From Saprospiraceae bacterium (GTDB lineage Bacteria > Bacteroidota > Bacteroidia > Chitinophagales > Saprospiraceae), in NCBI GenBank assembly GCA_022841345.1, contig JALHRR010000028.1:1-64000 (forward strand): a stretch of DNA of 64,000 nucleotides. Reading direction: 5' to 3'. Within the stretch, counting starts at the first letter, position 1. Each line of letters opens with the position of its first letter. Below the pieces are notes generated by a model. The model searched no databases and was not told where the DNA came from. It worked only from the letters and a program-made list of their open reading frames with translations. This document shows positions 1 through 9,059 of this stretch, one piece after another. Made by a program: the position numbers and the translations under genes.

Positions 1-23
1 AATGTTCTTTCAGCACATAGCAT

Positions 24-31
24 TACCTTTG
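24..31 (+). promoter_or_regulatory. Bacteroidota -7 promoter element for the SixA-like gene
   Basis: TACCTTTG matches the Bacteroidota primary-sigma -7 element TAnnTTTG and lies 17 nt before the chosen ATG at 49. The -33 TTG would fall at the window edge, so it cannot be assessed. Confidence 0.5.
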
Positions 32-48
32 CAGAATAATTGAACTCA

Positions 49-543
49 ATGAAAACATTATTTCTCGTAAGACACGCCAAATCCTGCTGGTCCGATCCGG
101 TTTTAACGGATGCGGAAAGGCCTTTAAATAAAAGAGGAAAACACGATGCCCCCCTAATGGCTAATAAAGTTAAAAAGCTATTTATCAAGCCTGACTTGCT
201 GGTTTCAAGCCCGGCTAAGAGAGCATTAACCACTGCTCATTATTTTGCAGAAGCCTTTGAAATCAAAAAAAGTAATATTGCCATAGTAAAAGAAATATAT
301 GAAGCACTTCCGGACAATTTGTTAAATGTCATCCATGGATTGCCTCACGAAGTTAATACTGCTATGCTATTCGGACATAATCCGTCGTTTACTATGATTA
401 CTAACCGGTTTACCGATACCATTTTGGACAATTTGCCAACCTGCGGCGTAGTTAAGATCGAATCTACTGCTGCTTCCTGGGCAGAATTTAATGATTCAAA
501 TTCTAAGGTAACCGCCATTTTGTATCCCAAAAAAGATCTTTAA
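49..543 (+). CDS. SixA-like histidine phosphatase
   Basis: Small histidine-phosphatase (phosphoglycerate-mutase-like) protein of the SixA type. The family removes phosphate from phosphohistidine; in E. coli SixA acts on phosphotransfer proteins. The N-terminus MKTLFLVRHAKS carries the RH signature, with R8 and catalytic H9. A second arginine follows in SSPAKRALTT, and the distal histidine is in FGHNPS. At about 165 residues it is the usual length for this compact, cap-less family. The frame also allows a TTG start at 40, but the ATG at 49 puts the RH motif where the family has it and follows a good -7 element. The stop overlaps the next start by one base (TAATG), so the two genes are probably co-transcribed. 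The actual substrate is unknown. Confidence 0.85.
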   Translation: MKTLFLVRHAKSCWSDPVLTDAERPLNKRGKHDAPLMANKVKKLFIKPDLLVSSPAKRALTTAHYFAEAFEIKKSNIAIVKEIYEALPDNLLNVIHGLPHEVNTAMLFGHNPSFTMITNRFTDTILDNLPTCGVVKIESTAASWAEFNDSNSKVTAILYPKKDL

Positions 544-911
544 TGCGGCCCATATGGCTCTTTTCAATTTTGACCCTTCTTCTGTTTTCATGTAATCAAA
601 ATGAAAACAAATATTTGGGCAATCCCGATAAATGGGCTCCTGTACTTGCTGATATGCAGATCATACAGACTATGCTTGAAAACACCCATCCCAAGACCCG
701 GGACTCACTTTCCGCCATCTACATTGAGCAGCTTTTAAAGATTCATGATATTAAAAAAGAGGATCTCGGGGAATTGAAAAATGAGTTGACAAAAGACGCT
801 GATGCCACGGCTGCATTCTATGAACAAGTCACCCTTTATTTTCAAAATATAGAAACCGAATACGAAGAAAAAGTCCCCACTAAAATCGGACCTGCTGAAA
901 ATCAGCAATAA
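543..911 (+). CDS. DUF4296-type lipoprotein
   Basis: Short lipoprotein of 122 residues. The N-terminal hydrophobic stretch ends in a lipobox-like LLFSC with Cys17, followed by an Asn-rich linker. The mature part contains WAPVLADMQIIQTML, which resembles the start of DUF4296, a small helical Bacteroidota family of unknown function. The gene starts inside the stop codon of the phosphatase gene, so translational coupling is likely. No catalytic residues are recognisable. The family assignment is by resemblance only. Confidence 0.65.
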   Translation: MRPIWLFSILTLLLFSCNQNENKYLGNPDKWAPVLADMQIIQTMLENTHPKTRDSLSAIYIEQLLKIHDIKKEDLGELKNELTKDADATAAFYEQVTLYFQNIETEYEEKVPTKIGPAENQQ

Positions 912-962
912 AACTTAACACATTGTTAAACATAGAAAAAATACTAAACTGTTCTCTTCCAT

Positions 963-970
963 TAATTTTG
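963..970 (+). promoter_or_regulatory. -7 promoter element for the response-regulator operon
   Basis: TAATTTTG fits TAnnTTTG and lies 30 nt upstream of the ATG at 1000. I see no TTG at the usual 17-23-nt spacing upstream, so only the -7 half is supported. Confidence 0.45.
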
Positions 971-999
971 TGTCAATTTTTGATTAAATATGTTTAAAA

Positions 1000-1689
1000 A
1001 TGGACCATTCTAACTCGAAAGTGCTGATTGTAGACGACGAACCGGACATACTTGAATTCCTTCAGTACAATCTGAAAAAGGAACAATTTCAGGTATATAC
1101 GGCATCCAATGGCAAGGACGGAATTGATTTGGCAGTAAAAGAAAATCCCAATCTGATCATTTTGGATATCATGATGCCTGAGATGGATGGTATAGAAGTG
1201 TGCAGAAAACTGAGAGAAATGCCTCAGTTCAAAAATACAATTATTACTTTTTTGACAGCCAGAAGTGAAGATTATACTCAAATTGCTGCCCTGGATTACG
1301 GTGGAGATGATTACATCACCAAACCTATCAAACCCGGGGTATTCATCAGCAGAATCAAAGCACTACTCCGCAGATCTGAACGTAAGGAAATGGATGCCGG
1401 AGAAAAAATCATTGTTTTGGGGGATCTCAGCATAGACCGGGAACAGTTTCAGGTCAAAAGAAAAGGGGAAATTATAGAACTGGCAAAAAAAGAGTTTAAT
1501 CTTATTGAATTGCTGGTCTCAAAACCCGGAAAAGTATTTACACGTGATGAAATTTTTAGAAGAGTCTGGGGAACGGATGTCATTGTAGGAAACAGAACCA
1601 TTGATGTCCATATTCGCAAATTAAGAGAAAAAATGGGAGAAGATATCATCAAAACTGTAAAGGGAATTGGCTACAAATTTGAATTTTAA
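1000..1689 (+). CDS. OmpR/PhoB-family response regulator
   Basis: DNA-binding response regulator of 229 residues. The receiver domain (about 6-120) has the acidic pocket D12-D13, phosphoacceptor D56 in LIILDIMMPEMDG, T86 and K108 in the YITKP motif. The C-terminal winged helix (about 135-229) has the family signature RRVWGTDVIVGNRTIDVHIRKLREK. The sensor kinase gene follows after two bases, so the two form one operon and almost certainly one two-component pair. The organisation resembles PhoB/PhoR, but no pst or pho genes are adjacent, so a phosphate role is not shown. Confidence 0.93.
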   Translation: MDHSNSKVLIVDDEPDILEFLQYNLKKEQFQVYTASNGKDGIDLAVKENPNLIILDIMMPEMDGIEVCRKLREMPQFKNTIITFLTARSEDYTQIAALDYGGDDYITKPIKPGVFISRIKALLRRSERKEMDAGEKIIVLGDLSIDREQFQVKRKGEIIELAKKEFNLIELLVSKPGKVFTRDEIFRRVWGTDVIVGNRTIDVHIRKLREKMGEDIIKTVKGIGYKFEF

Positions 1690-1691
1690 TC

Positions 1692-2747
1692 ATGTTTAAA
1701 AATCTGACACCCAATCAGATTGCCATTTATGCGGCATTATCCATTGCAGCTTTGCATACAGTGCTTTGTTTACTTCTTAACTGGTTGGGATTAATAAAAC
1801 TAGAGGCATTAGCACTTCTGATAATTTTTTCTTCCGCCTTTCTGGTGAGCTATTTTCTCAGTCTCTTTTTTGTTACGAATTATATATACCGGAAGATAAA
1901 GCTGATTTATAAAATCATACATAGTTACAAGATCGGCTCGAAAGGGAAGTCTGCCGGTTCATCCGTCAGCGCCAACAAAAGAGTTTTTGAGCAAGTCGAA
2001 CAAGAAGTGATGGACTGGGCTGACAATCAAAATAAAGCCATTGAGGATTTACAATCACTTGAAAATTACAGAAGGGAATTTTTGGGAAATGTGTCCCATG
2101 AGCTCAAAACCCCCATTTTCAATGTGCAGGGCTATCTGCACACCCTGCTTGATGGGGCATTGTATGACAATGAAATCAATCGTCAATATTTGCTGAGAGC
2201 TACTAAGAATGTCGAACGATTGGAGACCATCGTGGAAGATCTGGAGGCTATCTCCAAACTCGAATCAGGTGATCTTGTTCTTGATCTGCAGAAATTTGAC
2301 ATCAAGCAACTGGCTGACGAAGTCCTGGAAGATTTGGAATTGCAGGCATCTATAAAGGATATCAGAATTATATTCAAGGAAGGGGCAGACTTACCTTTCC
2401 AAATCAGAGCTGACAGGGAATATATCCGGCAAGTGCTGAACAACCTGATCAGCAATTCCATCAAATACGGTAAAGTGGGCGGCTCCACCAAAATTGGATT
2501 CTATGACATGGACAAATACGTCCTCGTCGAAATCGCTGATAACGGCATTGGAATCTCTCAGGAGCATCTCAAACATTTGTTCGACCGATTCTACAGAGTA
2601 GACAAATCCAGATCGCGTGAAGCAGGAGGAAGCGGACTCGGCCTTGCCATCGTGAAGCACATCATTGAAGCTCATAATCAAACCATTAATGTGAGGAGTA
2701 CTCCGGGATTGGGAAGTACTTTTGGGTTTACGCTGGAAAGAGCTTGA
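1692..2747 (+). CDS. Membrane sensor histidine kinase (PhoR-like)
   Basis: Partner kinase of the preceding regulator, 351 residues. Two hydrophobic segments lie near residues 10-35 and 40-65 with almost no periplasmic loop between them, so there is no extracellular sensor domain and no clear HAMP domain. The H-box FLGNVSHELKTPIFNVQGYL places the phosphorylated histidine at about H136. The N-box is NNLISNSIKYG, G1 is DNGIGIS and G2 is GGSGLGLAIVKHI. All catalytic boxes are present, so the enzyme should be active. With so little sensory domain, input probably comes through the membrane or a partner protein. Confidence 0.92.
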   Translation: MFKNLTPNQIAIYAALSIAALHTVLCLLLNWLGLIKLEALALLIIFSSAFLVSYFLSLFFVTNYIYRKIKLIYKIIHSYKIGSKGKSAGSSVSANKRVFEQVEQEVMDWADNQNKAIEDLQSLENYRREFLGNVSHELKTPIFNVQGYLHTLLDGALYDNEINRQYLLRATKNVERLETIVEDLEAISKLESGDLVLDLQKFDIKQLADEVLEDLELQASIKDIRIIFKEGADLPFQIRADREYIRQVLNNLISNSIKYGKVGGSTKIGFYDMDKYVLVEIADNGIGISQEHLKHLFDRFYRVDKSRSREAGGSGLGLAIVKHIIEAHNQTINVRSTPGLGSTFGFTLERA

Positions 2748-2804
2748 ACAACCAGCTTTTAGCTGTTAGCCATTGGCCATTGGCAAACAGCCGGGTTGAA
2801 ATAT

Positions 2805-2919
2805 CATCACCTTTCTGCATTTGAGGCTTTGCCGAAAAATGCAGAAAGACATCACTTTTTTCCATGCACTTATGGAAAAAAACATCACTTTTTCATTGCT
2901 GGCAATGAAAAAACATCAC
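2805..2919 (+). repeat. Tandem hairpin array punctuated by CATCAC (locus A)
   Basis: Three consecutive perfect 10-bp stem-loops of unrelated sequence: arms 2811-2820/2839-2848, 2856-2865/2872-2881 and 2889-2898/2903-2912. They are separated by the constant hexamer CATCAC at 2805, 2850, 2883 and 2914. On the minus strand the punctuation reads GTGATG. The array lies in the gap between the two-component operon and the convergent large kinase. Loci at 23.3 kb and 36.9 kb have the same design. Confidence 0.75.
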
Positions 2920-2930
2920 TTACATACAAT

Positions 2931-2977
2931 GCAATTCCTTGTAGGGGCGATTCATGAATCGCCCTACAAGGAATTGC
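2931..2977 (+). repeat. Long palindrome with GTAGGGGCGATTCATG core
   Basis: Near-perfect inverted repeat: arm 2931-2953 against 2956-2977, with one bulged G and an AT centre. Its core GTAGGGGCGATTCATGAATC is of the kind often seen dispersed between genes in bacteria and mistranslated as GAIHESP. It directly abuts hairpin array A and ends just before the stop of the large kinase, where it could also act as a transcription stop. Probably a REP/MITE-like element. Confidence 0.7.
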
Positions 2978-2996
2978 GCCCCTACACAGCGGCTGC

Positions 2997-5900
2997 TCAG
3001 CTATTCATAAACAACGGCATCTCAAAGTAAAAGTCAGTCCCTTTATTCTCTATTGTAGTGAAATAAATCCTCCCTCCGTATGCCTCAGAAATGTCTTTTG
3101 AAATGGCGAGTCCCAATCCTGTTCCGGAGCTTTTAGTAGTGAAATTGGGATAAAATACTTTGTCCTGCATGCTTTTAGGAATACCTGTTCCATTGTCAGA
3201 AACCTGGATGATGGCATAACCATTCTTGGTGTAGAGCTTGATGTTGATTTTTCCTTTACGATCCTCGGGGATGGATTGCAAAGCATTCTTTATCAAATTA
3301 TTAAGAATCCTGAGCATATGGCTCCTGTCTGCGAAGATGTAAATTTCATCGATTGGAACATATAGGTTGAAGATGATGTCCTCTCGTTTTCTGAATAAAT
3401 CATGAACGGAAGCAATGAGGTCATTTAAAATGATTTTCTCGTTGTCAGGCTCAGGGAGCTTGGAGAAATTGGAGAATTCAGACGCAATCCTGTTGAGATT
3501 ATCGATTTGTTCGATCAAAGTGGTGGAGACCCTGCTAATCAAAGGTTTCATATCCTCCAGAGAAAGATCATTAATTTTAAGTTGCAAATGCTGAATGCTG
3601 AGTTTCATGGGAGTCAATGGGTTTTTGATCTCATGTGCTACTTGTTTTGCCATTTCCCGCCAGGCGACTTCCCGTTCGTTTTGGGCTAATAATTCTGCAC
3701 TTTGATCCAGCTGCTCTACCATTTTGTTGTACTCTTTAATGAGCTCTCCCAGTTCATCATTGTTTTTCCAGTCCAGACGCTCATTGCTTCGACCCAGTTT
3801 GAAGGCTTTCAGCTTATCACCCAACACCGTAATCGGTCGGGTAATAGAGTTCGAAACTGCAATGGCAATTCCACCGGCAATCATCAGGAGGAACACATAA
3901 ACATTGAGCAGTGTCCCCATGAAAGACTTCACATTGCTTTTTTGGGCTGAGAATTTATTGGAATAAGGCAAACTCACATAAGCCACGATTCTGTTGCCGC
4001 CATATCTGATGGGAACGAATGCAGCTTTGTAAATAAGGTTACCCATTGCTTCCCGGTCATTGATATAAAGTGCCTGATTGCCTCTACGGAGGGTTTGATA
4101 AGCCAAAGGATTCATGTACCCTCCCAGAAATTTATTTTGAAATATTTCTATATCCGTAGAATGAATGAGATGTCCATCCTGCCCAAAAATCGAGATATCC
4201 GTTTGGTGAATTTTGGATAAGGCAGGTACTAATTCGCTCAGTACTTCCGGCTGAAGCTGATCCAGTGGCACACTCTGCACCTTATTTTGAGCATCAAATT
4301 GTACGGACAATGCTTTATTCTGCAATCTCTCCCTGTCATTTTGCTCAGAGGTATTGCTGAAATAAAATACAGTGACAATACCCACAATAATGAAGGAAAA
4401 CATGATCAACACCAGCACTGCCAATTGAATTTTGTTGCGAAGAGAAAGTTTTCGATTGATCTCCAGTCTCAATTGATCGGGCAGTACTTTAAAATAAGTA
4501 TTGACAAATGCCAGGATAAACACCGTCAACACCAGCAAACCAAATAAATAAGAAAATAAAGAGATGGGCTTCAATAATCCTGAAAGTGGCTTACTGACTG
4601 CCACCAGATAATCGTTGGATCTGTAAATGAGATGTGATCGGTTATTGTAAATCACCTCTGAAACAGGATCGATATTCCTTAGGAATGGCAAAGGAATGCT
4701 CCGGCTGAAATGACTCCCTTTGCTTTCCTGCAGGACCGTCCCTTTGTAAATGGAATAATCATAGGAATCCATAAATGGAATATTCTTAAAGCTGGACACA
4801 TTCAGCAAAGAAGAAAATTCAGTCTGCTGGCTCACATTCCTTCGACTGAAAGATATCCAGACATTGGCACTTTTCCCGGAATCATACAAATCATAAGTGG
4901 CTTTATATGCATAATGATGGGGTTTGTCCTGCAATTTTCTAACAATGCCGGAATAGGTGGAATCCTTATAGACCGTAGAAAATTTGAGGTCTTTCCCGGC
5001 TTTAACAAGATTATCAAATTTCTGGTCAACATACCGGTCTAATCTGACTTGTACAAGGTATGCATCGCTGATGTAATTATTCTGGTCTATATGATTTTGA
5101 ATGGATTTCAATAATTCAGACTCAGCATCAGATCGCTCCGTACATGACAGCAATACGCTTTTAAGGCGGGCATCCTGTGCGATTTGGACAGTGATATCCG
5201 AGGTCTTTTTAAACAATAAAGTGTCTTCCGTGTGCAGCAGAGATTTGGCAATTGTCTCGCGTGTGGCCAGGTCTCTGTCTTTGCTGTATTTGAAAAGTAA
5301 GGTCGAAGTCAACCCGGAGAATAATACAATCCAAATCAGCAACCAGGCAATGCTTGGCTTATTCGATTCCACAAAGAATTCAAACAAAAGAATGTAAGCC
5401 AGACCTGCGAGATAAAGCAAGGGTAATGAAAAACCGGTTTCACTCTGATAAAAGAATGGACTGACAAAAATAAACGCAGCTCCAATCGAGACAAATCTTT
5501 GATTCTGAGTCAAACCCAGTAATTTAATGGTCAGGGTCATCCTATGTGATACCATGAAGAAGACCAGCATAAACAGGATGATCCCCACAAATGCCAGAAA
5601 ACTACTGATTTGCATGTTGAATACGCTATCGAAGTCAAATGGAATCCCGCTTTCTGTGAGCAAGGCCTTGCAGACTCCGGAGAACATGACCATTGCAATC
5701 AGGATTGAAAAATGATTGGCAGAAGCGAGTGCTGTCCTTCCCAAAAGAGACATTTGCTGAAAAGCTCCTTTAGTAAACTGGCGATACATGAACAGTAAAA
5801 ACCAGAAAAGCATTAAAATATTGGCTAAAATGGAGCCCAGCGTATGGTCCTTGCCGGGGGTAGTTTCGACTTTTTCAAGAAGGACTATATCATTAAATTG

Positions 5901-6698
5901 ATCAATCAAACCTGATGCACTAATCAGCAGACGAAAAATGACAATCCCAACTATCAGCACAGCTATTCCGGCTATAACTGACCATCTTTTAGTCGTAATT
6001 CTGGCTACATGATGCACAGTCAATGCCAAAGAAAGAAATGCCAGCAAAAACAATAAAAAGGAATACAGTGGAAAAACTACCTTCTGCCCTCCAAATCCCT
6101 TAAGGTAAAGAATGGGTTCTCCTTCCTCATTTGTTACCGGAAAACTAGTTGATTGCAGTGAAATACGTACTGTTTCCGGAATTTTTACAGAGGCAGGAAA
6201 CTGATTTTTGAAATGAATATTAGCCGGAAAGTATTCTAGTTTCACGGGGATTAGGACATTGCAGATCCATTGATTTTCCGATTTACCGGGAACGGCGTAG
6301 CTTTCGGCAAAATATGTTCCATTGCTGAGTTTGACTGCTTTCTTTATTCCAGCTTCGGAAATCACCGGCTTTTTCGGGACCTGAGATTGATTGGACCAGA
6401 AGACGAGATGGCCATTTTTGTACAGACAAAAGCTATACGGCTGATCCATTAATTTTTGAAGGACAGCCTGATCGATATCCTTTGTACCGGCACTTCTGGA
6501 GGATGCGGTCAGGGTGCTGATGAGAACAGAATCATTCAGAAAATCCAGCGCAGAGGCTTCTGACTTTTTAATATACTGACTGATCTGCCTTTGGTAGCTG
6601 GCCATGGAGGAACCGCGATTCTGATACTCCCGTACAAAGTATCCGGCAAGGAACAAAACTGCCGTACAAATCGAGGTAACCAGAAAGCGAATATCCAT
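2997..6698 (-). CDS. Large NtrY-like membrane histidine kinase
   Basis: Sensor kinase of 1233 residues, far longer than typical kinases. It starts with one membrane helix and a presumed periplasmic sensor. A block of several membrane helices follows (roughly residues 210-480), then a second extracytoplasmic domain. A further helix precedes a HAMP-like region with SNSITRPITVLGDKLKAF. The dimerisation box is WREMAKQVAHEIKNPLTPMKL with the phosphohistidine at about H1022. The ATPase domain has NNLIKNALQSI, DNGTGIP and GTGLGLAISKDI. The NPLTPMKLSIQHL context is characteristic of NtrY-type kinases. No response regulator is adjacent on this strand, and the neighbouring OmpR-type pair is convergent and has its own kinase. 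The ligand is unknown. Confidence 0.88.
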   Translation of the reverse strand: MDIRFLVTSICTAVLFLAGYFVREYQNRGSSMASYQRQISQYIKKSEASALDFLNDSVLISTLTASSRSAGTKDIDQAVLQKLMDQPYSFCLYKNGHLVFWSNQSQVPKKPVISEAGIKKAVKLSNGTYFAESYAVPGKSENQWICNVLIPVKLEYFPANIHFKNQFPASVKIPETVRISLQSTSFPVTNEEGEPILYLKGFGGQKVVFPLYSFLLFLLAFLSLALTVHHVARITTKRWSVIAGIAVLIVGIVIFRLLISASGLIDQFNDIVLLEKVETTPGKDHTLGSILANILMLFWFLLFMYRQFTKGAFQQMSLLGRTALASANHFSILIAMVMFSGVCKALLTESGIPFDFDSVFNMQISSFLAFVGIILFMLVFFMVSHRMTLTIKLLGLTQNQRFVSIGAAFIFVSPFFYQSETGFSLPLLYLAGLAYILLFEFFVESNKPSIAWLLIWIVLFSGLTSTLLFKYSKDRDLATRETIAKSLLHTEDTLLFKKTSDITVQIAQDARLKSVLLSCTERSDAESELLKSIQNHIDQNNYISDAYLVQVRLDRYVDQKFDNLVKAGKDLKFSTVYKDSTYSGIVRKLQDKPHHYAYKATYDLYDSGKSANVWISFSRRNVSQQTEFSSLLNVSSFKNIPFMDSYDYSIYKGTVLQESKGSHFSRSIPLPFLRNIDPVSEVIYNNRSHLIYRSNDYLVAVSKPLSGLLKPISLFSYLFGLLVLTVFILAFVNTYFKVLPDQLRLEINRKLSLRNKIQLAVLVLIMFSFIIVGIVTVFYFSNTSEQNDRERLQNKALSVQFDAQNKVQSVPLDQLQPEVLSELVPALSKIHQTDISIFGQDGHLIHSTDIEIFQNKFLGGYMNPLAYQTLRRGNQALYINDREAMGNLIYKAAFVPIRYGGNRIVAYVSLPYSNKFSAQKSNVKSFMGTLLNVYVFLLMIAGGIAIAVSNSITRPITVLGDKLKAFKLGRSNERLDWKNNDELGELIKEYNKMVEQLDQSAELLAQNEREVAWREMAKQVAHEIKNPLTPMKLSIQHLQLKINDLSLEDMKPLISRVSTTLIEQIDNLNRIASEFSNFSKLPEPDNEKIILNDLIASVHDLFRKREDIIFNLYVPIDEIYIFADRSHMLRILNNLIKNALQSIPEDRKGKINIKLYTKNGYAIIQVSDNGTGIPKSMQDKVFYPNFTTKSSGTGLGLAISKDISEAYGGRIYFTTIENKGTDFYFEMPLFMNS

Positions 6699-7232
6699 TC
6701 CATATAATTATATGGTAAAAATAGTTAATATATGTGAAATTAAAATAAATAAAATAGAAGCATTGGCGGTGGTACAGTGGATGAAAATTTAGTTATTTGG
6801 TACTTTTTTGTACTACCTTTCATTAATTCAAACAAAAATGTATCAACTTCAGGAATATATTCATGGCATCCGGATACAAATGGTATCTACCTGAATATTT
6901 ATGATTTCCGAAATGGAAATCAGTCCATAAGCTACTGTTTGCTAAGTATCTGAGCCGCAGATAATAATAGGATTATTTGCATTAGCGAAACCAGCAATGA
7001 TTAATATCTTAGCCAATTAATGAAGATTTTATCCATTTGAGACAAGCAGCATTCATTTCATTTGACAAGGCTTTTTATCCTGAATTGGTATTGTCTGCCT
7101 TCACCCCGAAGGGTAACAATTATTTTACTGTATTGCTGTACGGATATTTTTTAAAATCTATAAAATACAGAATCCCCATTGTGTACTTGATAAATTCATA
7201 TAAATCCCGATATCTAAATTAAGATTTCAAAT
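6699..7232. other. Gene-free AT-rich stretch
   Basis: 534 bp upstream of the large kinase and downstream of the minus-strand T9SS gene. It should contain the kinase promoter, but I see no convincing -33/-7 pair. A 61-codon open frame at 7037 has no family features and is not called. Confidence 0.5.
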
Positions 7233-8519
7233 TTAATTTTTTATCAGCCTGGAAATACTGGTACCCGAAGCTGTTGAAATTACTGAAAGGTACATTCCAC
7301 AGGCAAACTTTGATGCATCAATTCTTGCCATAGAATTGTCAGGCTGAAGTATAAGGATCCGTTTGCCATACAGGTCAAATACTTCTATCAGTTTAATATC
7401 TGATTTTGGAGAAAAAAATGTCCATTGATGATCAGTAGGATTAGGAAATACTTTTAACCCTTCTATTTCCAAATTAGTTGTCCCTACTACAAATTCTCCA
7501 AATGCAACATTGTCAAAATAATATGTTATTTCTCCGGTTGACGCACCATCTGTCCCAAAATTAAAAAAGATGGAAGCCATATTGTAAGTCCAACCCATAG
7601 CCAAACCTACACTCAACGATTCAGTTCCCGGTGCCTGGTTAAGGAAGTCAAATGTAAGTACCTCCCAATCTCCTGAAACAGTGGTGTTGGTTTCTGTTTC
7701 ACAAGTGCGGGTAGGGTCATCTGAATCCTCTACTTTTAACCGGATAGGTGTTCCAGCTGAAGGAGACCAAACTTTGACTGTCATTTTTGAGTCAGACAAA
7801 CTTAATGGTATATTGGTTGCGAAGCCAGCTGGAGTGCCAATAGTAGTTCCAGCCCAACTTGCTGCCTGATCAGTTTTAATAACCTGCATAACCCTATTTC
7901 CGGGATTCGAAGGATCAGATACTAATGTGGATAGGTTACCACCAAAATCAGACATGGTATAGTTAACTGTTGAACTTTCAAAGTCAACCGGCAAATCAAT
8001 AGCAGTTCCGCCAAACACTTGCTCAATATCATCGAAAAGGAAAGTCGAGGCCGCTGAACCATCTCCTACATTTCCAAAGTCAAACATAAAAACTATAGAA
8101 TTGAAATTTGCAGGTTCACCAGTAAAATCCCATGTAAGTAATTCCCATTCATTGGAAACAGTAGTTTGCACATCCCGCTCTGTGCTGCCAGAACCTTCCA
8201 GTTTAAATTTAATAGTCGTTCCAACAGGCGCACTGGAATAAACCTTCATTGTTATGGAATTGAAAGTCGTAAAATCCAGGTTTGTAGTCAATTCTATTTT
8301 ACTACCAGCCCAAACTTGTCCTCCATTTCTGACTATTTGTGCTATTTTAGAACTGGTATTATTACCATTAATTTGTGGATTATTGATTACCATAGCGGTT
8401 CCTCCGTCAAAATTAATAAAATCAGAGGTGACGATTGATTCTTCAAAATCTATCGGCAAAGATTGAGAATGGCCTAATGAGACTAAGAAAAGCAGAATGC
8501 AAAAAGCTAGTATTTTCAC
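7233..8519 (-). CDS. T9SS-secreted protein with two carbohydrate-binding-like domains
   Basis: Secreted protein of 428 residues. A signal peptide (about 1-18, ending SLGHSQ) is followed by two homologous domains of about 160 residues. Each begins LP(I/V)DFE and contains a DW(E)VLT(F/W)DF-like strand with a later YYFDNV or FLFDDI strand. This jelly-roll-like pattern resembles carbohydrate-binding modules seen in Bacteroidota exoproteins. The last 80 residues, starting LKVFPNPTDHQW and ending in SRLIKN, form a type A T9SS C-terminal sorting domain, so the protein should be exported by T9SS and attached to the surface or released. There is no catalytic domain, so it is more likely an adhesin or binding protein than an enzyme. 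Confidence 0.8.
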   Translation of the reverse strand: MKILAFCILLFLVSLGHSQSLPIDFEESIVTSDFINFDGGTAMVINNPQINGNNTSSKIAQIVRNGGQVWAGSKIELTTNLDFTTFNSITMKVYSSAPVGTTIKFKLEGSGSTERDVQTTVSNEWELLTWDFTGEPANFNSIVFMFDFGNVGDGSAASTFLFDDIEQVFGGTAIDLPVDFESSTVNYTMSDFGGNLSTLVSDPSNPGNRVMQVIKTDQAASWAGTTIGTPAGFATNIPLSLSDSKMTVKVWSPSAGTPIRLKVEDSDDPTRTCETETNTTVSGDWEVLTFDFLNQAPGTESLSVGLAMGWTYNMASIFFNFGTDGASTGEITYYFDNVAFGEFVVGTTNLEIEGLKVFPNPTDHQWTFFSPKSDIKLIEVFDLYGKRILILQPDNSMARIDASKFACGMYLSVISTASGTSISRLIKN

Positions 8520-8840
8520 AATGTTTTATTTGTAAAGGACATGTAAGATAACTGAACATCACGACTTGCCAATAAAATATACTTTATTGCTTTCTGGTAC
8601 CAACAAGTGAAGATACCGAACTCCTGTATAGGGCACTTTTACAAAATTCTGATTTACATTATTTTATGAAAACAAACATCAAATCATTTCTTCACAAATC
8701 CAAACAAAACAATCCGGCTGTTAAACCTGAAAACTAATCCCCAAAGCTTTGGGGACTGAAATCTAATCTTTGAAATCATCAGCCCCGCCTTGTTTTCCAT
8801 GTTGAAGTGCAATCTCTATCGTTGCGGGGACAGAAACCTT
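8520..8840. other. Gene-free stretch with duplicated palindrome
   Basis: 321 bp without a gene, upstream of the T9SS gene. It carries the palindromic element at 8731-8768, described separately. Nothing else is recognised. Confidence 0.5.
8731..8768 (+). repeat. Palindromic repeat, copy 1
   Basis: The 18-bp perfect palindrome TCCCCAAAGCTTTGGGGA at 8738-8755 has conserved flanks (AAACT(A/G)A before, CTGAAATCT after). The same palindrome and flanks recur at 61432-61469, with only A/G differences in the flanks. Confidence 0.8.
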
Positions 8841-9059
8841 TCATTCCAATTCGCAATCTCCACCGAAATTAGCAGCATTACTATCATGCGTATTACATTG
8901 ATCAATTTGTTCTTGTCTTGACAAGTGATTCAAATCATATTCCTGCTTATCACCACTGAAGAATTCACAGTAGCACACACCCGGCCGGCGGTCTTTGTCC
9001 TTTTTGCAAGCAGCAAATAGAAACAATATGATAATCAGAAGACCTGCTAGTTTTTTCAT
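8841..9059 (-). CDS. Small cysteine-containing lipoprotein
   Basis: 72-residue protein. The signal LLIIILFLFAAC has a clear lipobox with Cys18, followed by a charged KKDKDRR linker. The mature part is under 55 residues and has several cysteines (GVCYCEF, DQCN, GDCELE), suggesting disulfides in the periplasm. It resembles short Bacteroidota lipoproteins of unknown function. The lipobox, the lysine after the cysteine and the sensible start support a real gene despite its size. Confidence 0.6.
   Translation of the reverse strand: MKKLAGLLIIILFLFAACKKDKDRRPGVCYCEFFSGDKQEYDLNHLSRQEQIDQCNTHDSNAANFGGDCELE

Noticed and set aside
2821-3030. Open frame of 69 codons including GAIHESP
   Set aside because: It runs through the hairpin array and the GTAGGGGCG palindrome. 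The peptide is a known kind of repeat translation, not a gene.
7037-7222. Open frame of 61 codons upstream of the large kinase
   Set aside because: No motif, low-complexity composition and no promoter. Left as gene-free.
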